NCBI GenBank assembly: GCA_910579645.1
Contig: CAJTVK010000007.1
Location: 1 to 57,798 of the forward strand
Length of the DNA: 57,798 bases
Source of the DNA: an uncultured Lachnospiraceae bacterium
Lineage (GTDB): Bacteria; Bacillota; Clostridia; Lachnospirales; Lachnospiraceae
Direction: 5' to 3'
Part shown: piece by piece, positions 25,507 to 33,513 of the stretch
Position numbering within the stretch: the stretch's first letter is position 1
Layout: each line of letters starts with the position of its first letter
Program-made: the position numbers and the translations under genes
Notes under the pieces: model-generated
What the model was told of the DNA's origin: nothing
The model's input: the letters and a program-made list of their open reading frames with translations, nothing else
Databases searched by the model: none

Positions 25507-25541
25507 CAGCTATAAGAACTAACGTTCGCAACATTCGTTCT
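25486..25541. promoter_or_regulatory. Three SOS-box-like sequences controlling the yneA-like gene
   Basis: The minus-strand sequence CGAACAAGTATTCC (25499-25486) matches the LexA consensus at 13 of 14 positions and sits between the -35 and -10 boxes. AGAACTAACGTTCG (25515-25528) has the core GAAC-N4-GTTC and matches 11. The minus-strand sequence AGAACGAATGTTGC (25541-25528) matches 12. The last two follow the transcription start. Confidence 0.75.
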
Positions 25542-25566
25542 TATTACTGAGAAAGGAGCAAGTAAC

Positions 25567-25920
25567 ATGAGCAAAAGTGAGAAAAGAATATATAACAATA
25601 AAATCAGGAGAGAACTGGAACGCAGGAAGAATATTTTCCTGATATTTCTTACCGTCTGCCTTACGCTTACCCTTTCTCTGTCAGTCAGCAGTTTTCTGTC
25701 CAATGCCAAAACGGAGCGTCAGAAAACCATGACAAAATGCTATAAAAGTATTTTAATTGAAAGCGGAGATACTTTATGGGCCATTGCCGCCGAATATAAA
25801 GCTCCCGATACCCGGACAATAGATTTCGTGGAAGAGTTAAAAATTATGAACGGCCTTCCCAATGACTGCATCACAGCCGGAAACTTTCTGATCATACCCT
25901 ATTATATAGAAGAAAGCTGA
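25567..25920 (+). CDS. YneA-like LysM protein, SOS cell division inhibitor
   Basis: Protein of 117 residues. A basic N-terminus (1-21) precedes one membrane span (about 22-45) and an extracellular LysM domain (about 60-112, with ESGDTLWAIAAEY and ITAGNFLIIPYY) that binds peptidoglycan. Size, topology and divergence from lexA match Bacillus YneA, which delays septation during DNA damage. Three SOS boxes and a consensus promoter lie upstream, and the start has an AAAGGAG site. The functional call rests on arrangement and context, not on close sequence matching. Confidence 0.82.
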   Translation: MSKSEKRIYNNKIRRELERRKNIFLIFLTVCLTLTLSLSVSSFLSNAKTERQKTMTKCYKSILIESGDTLWAIAAEYKAPDTRTIDFVEELKIMNGLPNDCITAGNFLIIPYYIEES

Positions 25921-25983
25921 AAATTATAAAATTTGTTTTGGGAGCATTTATATATGCAAATATTATGGATATTGCGAAGTATT

Positions 25984-27036
25984 TTACGGCTCTCTCAATT
26001 TGACGGCATTTGCTGCTTTGCGGCGTCTCTCATCTTCTAAGGCCGCATAATGTTTCTTCGTTGTATTTACATCCTTGTGCCCCAGCACATCGGCCACCAA
26101 ATAAATATCGCCGGTTTCCCGGTACAGCGAGGTGCCGTAAGTGCTCCGCAGCTTATGCGGCGTTATTTTTTTCAGAGAAGTAACATTGGCAGCATATTTT
26201 TTCACTAAATTTTCCACGGCGCGTACTGTAATGCGGCGATTCTGAATGGAAAGAAAGAGGGCATGCTCATGTCCGGCCAACGGTATGATATGTTTTCTCT
26301 GCTCGATATAGGCCGATAATGCCTGCTCCACTTCATCCCCGAAATATACCGCCGTTTCATAGCCTCCTTTCCGCCGGATTTTGATGCCGTTATTTTTGAA
26401 ATCAATGTCTTCCAAATCCAGCCCTACGCATTCGGATACACGGATGCCGGTTCCAAGGAGCAGTGTAAGAAGGGCAGTATCACGTACTTTTGTTTTATCA
26501 TGGAATTTTTGCTGAGACTTTGTTAATTTAGTGCCGTCCTCCACTTGGTCGAGCAGAATAGCTACCTCATCCGCATCCAAGCGTACAATTTCCTTCTGAT
26601 GCAGCTTGGGCATAGGAATGAGGGAAGCCGGATTTTTTTCAATTAACTCGGATTGGAAATAGTAATTGTAAAAACTTCTAAGTGATGCCAGCTTGCGTGA
26701 TTTTCCTCTTTCGTCATTGGTTATTTCACGGTTATCTTTTTGATAATAGCTGATGTAATCCATATATTCCTCTATATCCTCCCGTGTAATCCGATCCAGG
26801 AGAGACAAGGGGAAATCTTTTATCTCCATTTTTCCGCAGCAGCTGTTAGTATTATGTAAATATTCAAAGAATACCCTTAAATCATAAGCATAAGCCAGCC
26901 TGGTACGGGCAGAAGTATTATTTTCAATGCCGCGGAAGAACTGCTTACAGAAAGCAGGAAGCTCATCCAATACCTTCCGCATACGGAGAATGTTTTGTTT
27001 GTTTTGTTCGTCATGATAATTTTTTTTGTTTTCCAT
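25984..27036 (-). CDS. Tyrosine recombinase, Xer type
   Basis: Site-specific recombinase of about 350 residues. A SAM-like core-binding domain (about 35-160) precedes the catalytic domain. Visible catalytic elements are Arg in GTGIRVSE, Lys in IRRKGG, HKLR, and the C-terminal GHKDVNTTKKHY with His and nucleophilic Tyr. The length resembles XerS-like single recombinases that resolve chromosome dimers. I place the start at 27036, where the ATG overlaps the TAA of the upstream gene as TAATG; the ATG at 27051 has its Shine-Dalgarno touching the codon. No integrase-associated att sites or phage genes are near, which favours a housekeeping role. Confidence 0.87.
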   Translation of the reverse strand: MENKKNYHDEQNKQNILRMRKVLDELPAFCKQFFRGIENNTSARTRLAYAYDLRVFFEYLHNTNSCCGKMEIKDFPLSLLDRITREDIEEYMDYISYYQKDNREITNDERGKSRKLASLRSFYNYYFQSELIEKNPASLIPMPKLHQKEIVRLDADEVAILLDQVEDGTKLTKSQQKFHDKTKVRDTALLTLLLGTGIRVSECVGLDLEDIDFKNNGIKIRRKGGYETAVYFGDEVEQALSAYIEQRKHIIPLAGHEHALFLSIQNRRITVRAVENLVKKYAANVTSLKKITPHKLRSTYGTSLYRETGDIYLVADVLGHKDVNTTKKHYAALEDERRRKAANAVKLREP

Positions 27037-27755
27037 TACAATACTGGCCATCCTTTCATATTACCGGTCTGAATAGCAGTAAACATCCGTTCCTTCACGC
27101 CTGGGTTTTCCTGATTCAGCTGTTTTAAAAGTTTTTTCACATATTCTCTTTTTGTATGGCCGTCCGCAGGGCAGGGGCTTTTCACCACAGGTATGTTTTG
27201 CTTATTTATAAATCCTACCACATCGGCTTCCTTCATATACAGCATAGGGCGTATCACCGTAATGCCCGTCCGGTCCAGATAGGTAACCGGAGAAAACGTA
27301 TGGAACCTTCCCTCAAAAATCAGAGACATCAGCATGGTTTCCACCACATCGTCCTTATGATGGGCATATGCCACTTTATTGCAGCCAATCTGCTTCATGG
27401 CATCGTTCAGCGCGCCTTTCCGCATTTTAGCGCAGAGGGAACAGGGATTGGATTCCTTTCTGTCCTCAAATATGATTTTTGCAATATCCGTGGAAACAAT
27501 GGTATATGGCACTTCCAGAGATTTGCATAGGGTGGTGATTTTATCTAAATTTAAATTCTGAAAACCTAGGTCAACGGTCACGGCATGGATTTGAAAGTGT
27601 TTTGGATAGAAACGGCGCAGTCCATGAAGGGCATAGAGCAGCGTAAGGCTGTCTTTGCCGCCGGATATGCCTATTGCGATATGGTCGTTTTCTTCAATCA
27701 TCTGGTAGTCATCTACGGCTTTTCTTACATAACTTAGTACTTGCTGTAATTTCAT
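27036..27755 (-). CDS. TtcA-family tRNA 2-thiocytidine synthetase-like protein
   Basis: PP-loop ATPase of 239 residues. The SGGKDSLTLL motif (about 30-39) binds ATP, and CSLCAKMRKG (about 120) supplies a CxxC pair as in TtcA, which adds sulfur to cytidine 32 of tRNA. The TilS family is an alternative, but it lacks this CxxC arrangement. The start has AAAGGAG. Its stop codon is shared with the start of the recombinase gene, so the two are translationally coupled. Confidence 0.85.
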   Translation of the reverse strand: MKLQQVLSYVRKAVDDYQMIEENDHIAIGISGGKDSLTLLYALHGLRRFYPKHFQIHAVTVDLGFQNLNLDKITTLCKSLEVPYTIVSTDIAKIIFEDRKESNPCSLCAKMRKGALNDAMKQIGCNKVAYAHHKDDVVETMLMSLIFEGRFHTFSPVTYLDRTGITVIRPMLYMKEADVVGFINKQNIPVVKSPCPADGHTKREYVKKLLKQLNQENPGVKERMFTAIQTGNMKGWPVL

Positions 27756-27951
27756 AAAGGTCTCCTTTGAAATATGCTTTAAAGGGGGGTTAAGTATGTA
27801 TTATAAAGTAAAAGTGGGGGAAATACAATATTGCATTGGGGGGATTTTGAAAATGATGGGGGATTTTATTTGGTATGCCGGACGCGCCGGATATGAGAAA
27901 TGTGTTTCCTTCTGCTTTTATTATACCATAAGACAGGGGATATTTATAGAC

Positions 27952-27980
27952 TTGTTAGGAAGGATTTTTTTTAATATAAT
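27952..27980 (+). promoter_or_regulatory. Promoter of arr
   Basis: TTGTTA (27952-27957) and TATAAT (27975-27980) are 17 bases apart, about 30 bases before the arr start codon. The rest of 27756-27950 holds no supportable gene. Confidence 0.75.
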
Positions 27981-28010
27981 GGGGGCTGTGATTGAAAGGA
28001 GGGTATTGGA

Positions 28011-28421
28011 ATGGAGGAAAAGATAACATTTAGCCGCGGTACTTTTTTTCATGGGACTAAGGCGGATTTGAAGACGGGTGATTTTTTGACGAAAGGATTT
28101 TTGTCCAATTATGCGGACAGGAAAGCAAAGTATGTTTATTTTGCGGGAACACTGGATGCGGCTGTCTGGGGCGCGGAATTAGCGGCCGGGGACGGCAGGC
28201 AGAGGATTTATGTTGTGGAGCCGGAGGGTGAGTTTGAAGATGACCCGAACGTGACGGATAAGAAATTTCCCGGTAATCCCACAAAGTCTTACCGCACACA
28301 GGAACCTTTGCGGATTGTTGGAGAGGTGGTCGGCTGGACCGGGCATTCGCCGGAGCTGCTGCAGAACATGAGGGAGAATCTGGAACGTCTGAACCGTATG
28401 GGGATTGGGGCAATCGAATAG
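28011..28421 (+). CDS. arr: Rifamycin ADP-ribosyltransferase
   Basis: Small cytoplasmic enzyme of 136 residues that transfers ADP-ribose from NAD to a hydroxyl of rifamycins and inactivates them. The family signature is clear across the whole length: FFHGTKADLKTGDFL at about 12-26, SNYADRKAKYVYF, AAVWGAELAAGDG, the YVVEP strand, and EDDPNVTDKKFPGNPTKSYR. The length equals that of known Arr proteins. AAAGGAGGG precedes the ATG, and the gene has its own promoter and terminator. No integron or transposon sequence is adjacent, so it appears to be a chromosomal gene. Activity is not proven. Confidence 0.95.
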   Translation: MEEKITFSRGTFFHGTKADLKTGDFLTKGFLSNYADRKAKYVYFAGTLDAAVWGAELAAGDGRQRIYVVEPEGEFEDDPNVTDKKFPGNPTKSYRTQEPLRIVGEVVGWTGHSPELLQNMRENLERLNRMGIGAIE

Positions 28422-28454
28422 TTTTTGCTGTAGGTGCTGGGTGTGACAGAAGGG

Positions 28455-28482
28455 GCATCAGTCAGGAATGGCTGGTGCTTTT
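28455..28482 (+). terminator. Intrinsic terminator of arr
   Basis: GCATCAGTC and GGCTGGTGC pair over nine positions, including three G-U pairs, around a six-base loop, followed by TTTT. Confidence 0.65.
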
Positions 28483-28533
28483 CAGACAGAAAGAAATATT
28501 TTAACAATTCCCATATCTCTATTTTAAATAATG

Positions 28534-28542
28534 TGGTATAAT
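28534..28542 (+). promoter_or_regulatory. Extended -10 promoter of the AI-2E family gene
   Basis: TGGTATAAT is an extended -10 element 33 bases before the start codon. No good -35 box is visible. Confidence 0.45.
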
Positions 28543-28575
28543 AAGTTAAAATATGACAAAAGGAGTATTCGAAAC

Positions 28576-29970
28576 ATGAAATTCCGTATCGACAAAAAAT
28601 ATATCCGATGGGGTGTTACTGCATTTCTGGTTATTGCGGGCAGCATCCTTTTCTACTATTTATTGTTTCACCGTGCCAATATCTCCGCCGGTTTCCGAAC
28701 CTTTTTGGGTATAACGATGCCTATCTTGGATGGACTTCTTATGGCATATATCCTTACTCCAATGCTGAACGGGCTGGAAAAAAAGCTGATTCTTCCTATA
28801 TGCCTGAAGTATAACGTGGACATAGGGGAGAAGAAGAACCGGAAAAGGATTCGTGCTATATCAATCCTATTGACGATTATAATTGTGACAGCTGCTTTAT
28901 ATTGTTTTTTTGCGACGGTCATCCCGCAATTAGTTCGAAGTGTACAGAGCATTATACTTCAGTTTCCGATTTATATTAATAACCTTATGGTTTGGACTAC
29001 AAATCTGCTGACAAATAATCCGGAAATCGAATCTATCGTTATGGAACTTTTTGATAAATATTCCGTGGAATTAAGTGATTTCCTGAATTTAAGTGTTCTT
29101 CCTAAGATGAACGAACTGATTCGGAATGTGTCCTTAAGTTTCATAAGTTTTCTGAAGACATTGTGGAATCTGATCATTGGTTTTATTATTTCTATTTATA
29201 TATTGGGAAGTAAGGAACTTTTTGCAGGGCAGGCAAAGAAAATGGTGTATGCTATTTTTGAGACGGATACTGCCAATGCTGTAATTTCGGATGTCCGTTT
29301 CACTCACAAAACGTTTATCGGTTTTATCGTGGGGAAGGTTATTGATTCTATTATTATCGGCATTATCTGTTTTGCCGGGACGAGCATTATGGGAACCCCC
29401 TATGCCATTCTAGTCAGCGTCATTGTTGGTATTACTAATATTATACCGTTTTTTGGCCCTTATTTAGGAGCCATACCGAGCGCATTGTTAATTTTAATGG
29501 TAAATCCGATGCAGTGTCTTTATTTCATTATTTTTATTTTGATTCTGCAGCAATTTGACGGCAATATCTTAGGGCCGAAGATTTTAGGGGATTCTACTGG
29601 GCTGTCGGGCTTTTGGGTTATTTTTGCCATTACTTTATTCGGAGGGTTATTCGGTATTCTCGGGATGGTAGCAGGGGTTCCCGTGTTCGCAGTTATTTAT
29701 GCCGCTATCAGGGCTATCATTAATTCCTTGCTTGCCAAGAAAAAGCTGCCCACAGAAACATCTGCATATTTGGATGTGGGTTCTATTGAGGGGACGGAGT
29801 TTCATCCTTATGTCCCCAAAGAACGCGGAACTTACGGTTCGCCGGAATCTTCCGTCGGAAGGAAAAGCATTGTAGGGCATTTCTTTGGGCGGGAAAAGAA
29901 TAGGGTTGAAGAGGCTGAGGAAGAAAAGGAGAATTTTGAAAAAGGGGAAAAATTTAAAGAAGAGGAGTAG
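28576..29970 (+). CDS. AI-2E family (UPF0118) transporter-like membrane protein
   Basis: Polytopic membrane protein of 464 residues with about seven or eight spans, belonging to the AI-2E exporter/PerM family. Conserved features include the GxxKVIDSIIIGIIC segment near 270 and NIIPFFGPYLGAIP near 300. The hydrophilic tail (about 405-464) is rich in Glu and Lys. Family members are linked to export of small molecules or ions, and the substrate is not predictable here. The ATG at 28576 has AAAGGAG upstream, so the in-frame ATG at 28531 is unlikely. The gene is followed closely by dtd. Confidence 0.88.
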   Translation: MKFRIDKKYIRWGVTAFLVIAGSILFYYLLFHRANISAGFRTFLGITMPILDGLLMAYILTPMLNGLEKKLILPICLKYNVDIGEKKNRKRIRAISILLTIIIVTAALYCFFATVIPQLVRSVQSIILQFPIYINNLMVWTTNLLTNNPEIESIVMELFDKYSVELSDFLNLSVLPKMNELIRNVSLSFISFLKTLWNLIIGFIISIYILGSKELFAGQAKKMVYAIFETDTANAVISDVRFTHKTFIGFIVGKVIDSIIIGIICFAGTSIMGTPYAILVSVIVGITNIIPFFGPYLGAIPSALLILMVNPMQCLYFIIFILILQQFDGNILGPKILGDSTGLSGFWVIFAITLFGGLFGILGMVAGVPVFAVIYAAIRAIINSLLAKKKLPTETSAYLDVGSIEGTEFHPYVPKERGTYGSPESSVGRKSIVGHFFGREKNRVEEAEEEKENFEKGEKFKEEE

Positions 29971-29974
29971 CATA

Positions 29975-30427
29975 ATGCGTTTTGTCATACAGCGGGTGAA
30001 GCATGCGAAAGTGCAGACTGAAAATGGGATTATCGGTGAGATAGGGCAGGGATTGCTTGTATTGGTTGGCATTTCTGCGGAAGATAATGAGGAAATTGCC
30101 GATAAAATGATAAAGAAACTTGTGGGGCTTAGAATTTTTGAAGATGAAAACGGAAAAACTAATTTAGATTTGAATGCCGTAGGAGGTAGTTTATTAATTG
30201 TTTCACAATTTACTTTATATGCAGACTGCCGAAAAGGAAACAGGCCTTCTTTTGTGCATGCAGGCACTCCTGATATGGCCAACGCTCTGTATGAGTATAT
30301 TTTAACGGAATGCAGAAAAATGATTCCGGAGACACAATGCGGAGAATTCGGTGCCTATATGGAAGTTTCCTTGGTCAATGACGGTCCCTTTACGGTTCTG
30401 TTGGATTCTCATGAAATTTGCCGTTGA
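29975..30427 (+). CDS. dtd: D-aminoacyl-tRNA deacylase
   Basis: Cytoplasmic proofreading enzyme of 150 residues that hydrolyses D-amino acids from mischarged tRNA. The two family motifs are present: SQFTLYADCRKGNRPSF (about 78-94) and a C-terminal NDGPFTVLLDS that corresponds to the cross-subunit Gly-cisPro-type loop. The start is the ATG at 29975, four bases after the preceding stop, with GAGGAG upstream, so it is probably translated with the AI-2E gene. Confidence 0.95.
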   Translation: MRFVIQRVKHAKVQTENGIIGEIGQGLLVLVGISAEDNEEIADKMIKKLVGLRIFEDENGKTNLDLNAVGGSLLIVSQFTLYADCRKGNRPSFVHAGTPDMANALYEYILTECRKMIPETQCGEFGAYMEVSLVNDGPFTVLLDSHEICR

Positions 30428-30474
30428 GAAACACGGCTTATATGAAACCAAAATAATAGGAAGGAAACAGAAGT

Positions 30475-30702
30475 ATGAAGATACTAATTATCAGCATCGT
30501 CTTGATATTTCTAATTATTTTCTTGGGATTATATCCACGTTATAAAAAAATGCATAAAGAAAAAAATTACAGTTCTGTAGAGAATTACCGAAATAGCTAT
30601 ATAGAACGCAGAAAAGAAATGCAAAAACACCGGGAACAAATAACCCATGGCACAAACTATATCACAAAATATAATAGTTCGGAAGATTATCGTGAAAAAT
30701 AA
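30475..30702 (+). CDS. Small single-span membrane protein, unknown
   Basis: Protein of 75 residues. One hydrophobic span (about 2-20) is followed by a highly basic and polar cytoplasmic or extracellular tail with many Lys, Tyr and Asn. AGGAAGG precedes the ATG, which supports translation. I recognise no family. It follows dtd by 47 bases and is the last gene before convergent terminators. Confidence 0.65.
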   Translation: MKILIISIVLIFLIIFLGLYPRYKKMHKEKNYSSVENYRNSYIERRKEMQKHREQITHGTNYITKYNSSEDYREK

Positions 30703-30730
30703 AAGCCGGAACAAAGGCGGCTTTGAAAAC

Positions 30731-30768
30731 CCAACTATTCGTTAAACTTGTCTTTTGCGAATAGTTGG
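30731..30768. terminator. Shared hairpin between convergent genes
   Basis: CCAACTATTCG (30731-30741) and CGAATAGTTGG (30758-30768) form a perfect 11-bp stem. On the minus strand GTTTTC follows, so it can serve the HD-GYP gene. A weaker AAAGCC/GGCTTT hairpin just before it may serve the small protein gene. Confidence 0.6.
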
Positions 30769-30792
30769 ATGTGTTAATTTCCACTCTTCTGT

Positions 30793-31875
30793 TTAATCCA
30801 ATATTTCTTTAATGACTAAATCTTTCCGGACTGCCAAATCAATAAAGCTGTTTCCAATTTGTACCAACGGACGCGTCAGGTTAAATTTATTGATCATGAC
30901 AATCTGTCCGACAGCATCATTGCTCAGGCGGACCGTATGTCGGATAAAGTTATTTGTAAGATGCGAAATAAAAGTCATAAGCATATCGGAGTCATATTTC
31001 TGATATCCGGTATCCTCTAAATACTTCAGAATCCAAAAAGGCGACTTAGGCTTGATGCCCCGTTCCGTCATGGTCAGGGTGTCGTATGTATCTGCTATGG
31101 CAAGAACACGGGAAATAAGGTTTATATTTTTCAGGCTCACTTTCAGCGGAAAGCCGCTTCCGTCCTGACGTTCATGGTGAGTCAGGATAGCCTGCTTCAC
31201 CCGCACGTCAATATTTTTATTTTTAAACAGATTATAGCCTAATATGGTATGCTTACCGTATTTACCCCCTAATTCCTCATGGAAGGTAAAACCGGCAGGC
31301 AATTCCGCCGTGCCAGTCAGCTTCAGCGGCCCGATGTCATGCAATAGTCCGGCAGTTCCTACCAGTTCAATATCTTCCTGTTCAAAATTCATCCACTTAG
31401 CCAATACCTGTGCCCAAAGGGCAACATTAATAGAATGCGTATACAAGCCTTCCGCATTGCTTTTCATTTTAAACAGCATATTGCAGAGATTCACTTCGTT
31501 TTCCGATTTTCCCACAATATCATTCAGCATATTGAGAAGAAGGGGAACATCCAAATCTTTATCTTTCGTCACAAAATCCACTAAATTTTCGGAAAGCGCA
31601 GTTTCCGCTATCCGGAAGCTTCCTTTGAACTCTTCTGCCTGCTGCTGCTTAAGCTGAGGCACTGATTCCGGTGACGGGATATCCGCAGGGCTGGAAGCCG
31701 TGGCCTGATAGTCTACCATAACATAATCAATGAAGTGTCTTGTCAAAAGCGACACCACATCCTTTGTCACGGGAGTGTTCACAGGAACAAGCACAGCGCC
31801 CGTCCTGGAATATACATCGTTTTTTATTACCATGCCTTTACGAAGACGGTCTGTATGTATTCTGAAACATGCCAT
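30793..31875 (-). CDS. HD-GYP domain phosphodiesterase-like protein
   Basis: Protein of 360 residues with a C-terminal HD-GYP domain (about 130-320). Metal-binding HD is in LLHDIGPLKL. The GYP signature appears as HHERQDGSGFP, a GFP variant that is common in active enzymes. The N-terminal 120 residues form a separate domain without a receiver motif. Such proteins hydrolyse cyclic di-GMP; enzyme activity here is inferred from the motifs. It is the last gene of the long minus-strand run. Confidence 0.88.
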   Translation of the reverse strand: MACFRIHTDRLRKGMVIKNDVYSRTGAVLVPVNTPVTKDVVSLLTRHFIDYVMVDYQATASSPADIPSPESVPQLKQQQAEEFKGSFRIAETALSENLVDFVTKDKDLDVPLLLNMLNDIVGKSENEVNLCNMLFKMKSNAEGLYTHSINVALWAQVLAKWMNFEQEDIELVGTAGLLHDIGPLKLTGTAELPAGFTFHEELGGKYGKHTILGYNLFKNKNIDVRVKQAILTHHERQDGSGFPLKVSLKNINLISRVLAIADTYDTLTMTERGIKPKSPFWILKYLEDTGYQKYDSDMLMTFISHLTNNFIRHTVRLSNDAVGQIVMINKFNLTRPLVQIGNSFIDLAVRKDLVIKEILD

Positions 31876-31897
31876 ATCTGTCAGTCGCTCCTACACA

Positions 31898-32521
31898 TCA
31901 TTTTTTTCCTTCAAAATCTTCGACAAACTGAATAATCAGCCGGACAGTCCCTTCAATTCCAAGGACGCTGCTGTTTATGCATAAATCATAACTGTCAGCC
32001 CTGCCCCATTTTTTCGAAGAATAATAGTTATAATAACTCTGTCTCTGCTTATCCTTCTTATTCATCATGTCTTTCGCTTTCTGTTCCGTAAGGTTATAAA
32101 CTTCCATGATACGTTTTATTTTGGAAGCCTCATCTCCGTAGATAAACAAATGGACACAATTTTTATATTCACTCAATGCATAGTCTGCACAGCGGCCGAC
32201 AATGACACACGGCCCTTCATCCGCAATCTTTTTAATGGTGTCAAACTGTGCCAGAAATACTTTATGACTGATGGGCATGTCTACAAACGATGACGCATTG
32301 TAGCCGAAAGAATATGTGTCCATAACGAGGTTATATAGAAAAGAATTAGTAGGCCTTTCATCATGGTTCTGAATCATCTCTTCACAGAACCCGCTTTCCT
32401 TGGCCGCTCTTGTAAGCAGTTCCTTATCGTAATATTTAATGCCGAAATATTCCGCAACTTTCTCTCCGATTTCCCTTCCTGCAGAACCAAACTGACGCCC
32501 TATTGTAATAATTGTATTCAT
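31898..32521 (-). CDS. Cytidylate kinase-like family protein
   Basis: Cytoplasmic P-loop protein of 207 residues. GRQFGSAGREIG at 8-19 is the nucleotide-binding loop in the form typical of this Clostridia family, followed by the conserved IKYYDKELL. It resembles cytidylate kinase in fold but usually coexists with the true Cmk, so its substrate is unknown. The start has AGGAGG. It lies 22 bases before the HD-GYP gene. Confidence 0.85.
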   Translation of the reverse strand: MNTIITIGRQFGSAGREIGEKVAEYFGIKYYDKELLTRAAKESGFCEEMIQNHDERPTNSFLYNLVMDTYSFGYNASSFVDMPISHKVFLAQFDTIKKIADEGPCVIVGRCADYALSEYKNCVHLFIYGDEASKIKRIMEVYNLTEQKAKDMMNKKDKQRQSYYNYYSSKKWGRADSYDLCINSSVLGIEGTVRLIIQFVEDFEGKK

Positions 32522-32580
32522 ACTGATTCCTCCTGTCTTTTTGATAACTCATAAGCTGTAATTTATATTATATATAAAAT

Positions 32581-33498
32581 TTATAAAACTTTCAACAAAT
32601 TCCGAAAATATTCAGGAAGGGGCGCTTCGGTTTCTATATACTGTCCGGTACGCGGATGGCAAAATCCCAATATTTGTGCATGCAGGCATTGCCCTTCCAA
32701 CGGATGGGACAAGGCTCTCCCTATTTTGCAGGCTCCTCCGTAAACGCTGTCGCCCAAAAGAGGGTGCCCGATGCTTGCCATATGAACCCGGATCTGATGA
32801 GTCCTTCCGGTTTCCAGCCGGCATTCGATATAAGTATGGTTTGAAAAACGCTGCAGCACGTCAATATGCGTCACTGCATGCTTTCCGTTTTTTTCGTTCA
32901 CGGCCATTTTTTTACGTTCCGAAGGATGCCTGCCGATAGGTGCGCATATAGTTTTCCTGTCCTCTTTCAGTACGCCGCAGCAAATGGCGCGGTAACGCCT
33001 AATTACCGAATGTTCCTTCAGCTGAGCCGCAATGCCGTTATGGGAAAAATCATTCTTGCAGACAATGACCGAGCCTGTGGTATCCCTGTCAATGCGGTGG
33101 ACAATTCCCGGGCGCATAATGCCGTTAATGCCGGATAAATTTCCTCTGCAATGTTCCATGACGGCATTTACCAAAGTTCCCGTATAATGGCCTGCCGCAG
33201 GATGCACTACCATTCCTTTCGGCTTGTTAACCACCAAGATATCTTCATCTTCGTATAGAATATCCAACGGAATCTTTTCCGGCCTAATATCCGGCTCTTC
33301 GGCGGGAGGCAGCTCAAAACGGATTTCGTCCTCATATTTCAGACGATAATTTGCCTTCACGGCGGCACCGTTCACCAGCACAATGCCGTCCTTCAGCAGC
33401 TTTTGGATATAGGAACGGGACAAAGACTCCAGCATTCCGCTCAGAAATTTATCAATCCTTTCTTCTTCCGTTTCTTCCGTAATCTGAAAACAATACAT
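32581..33498 (-). CDS. rluD: RluD-family 23S rRNA pseudouridine synthase
   Basis: RNA modification enzyme of 305 residues. An N-terminal S4 RNA-binding domain (about 12-75) is followed by the RluA-type catalytic domain. HRIDRDTTG holds the catalytic aspartate. VVNKPKGMVVHP and the GRTHQIRVHM motif are also present. The ATG at 33498 is chosen because AAGGG lies seven to nine bases upstream; the ATG at 33510 overlaps that site. The gene follows aroB almost directly. Confidence 0.9.
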   Translation of the reverse strand: MYCFQITEETEEERIDKFLSGMLESLSRSYIQKLLKDGIVLVNGAAVKANYRLKYEDEIRFELPPAEEPDIRPEKIPLDILYEDEDILVVNKPKGMVVHPAAGHYTGTLVNAVMEHCRGNLSGINGIMRPGIVHRIDRDTTGSVIVCKNDFSHNGIAAQLKEHSVIRRYRAICCGVLKEDRKTICAPIGRHPSERKKMAVNEKNGKHAVTHIDVLQRFSNHTYIECRLETGRTHQIRVHMASIGHPLLGDSVYGGACKIGRALSHPLEGQCLHAQILGFCHPRTGQYIETEAPLPEYFRNLLKVL

Positions 33499-33513
33499 GT
33501 CGTTTCCCATCCC

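Noticed and set aside
25984..27036. Phage or integrative element integrase
   Set aside because: No excisionase, phage or conjugation genes, no tRNA target and no direct repeats are nearby; translational coupling to a housekeeping gene favours a Xer role.
27796..28026. 76-codon plus-strand frame before arr
   Set aside because: It has no ribosome binding site, spans the arr promoter and overlaps the arr start; the composition looks non-coding.
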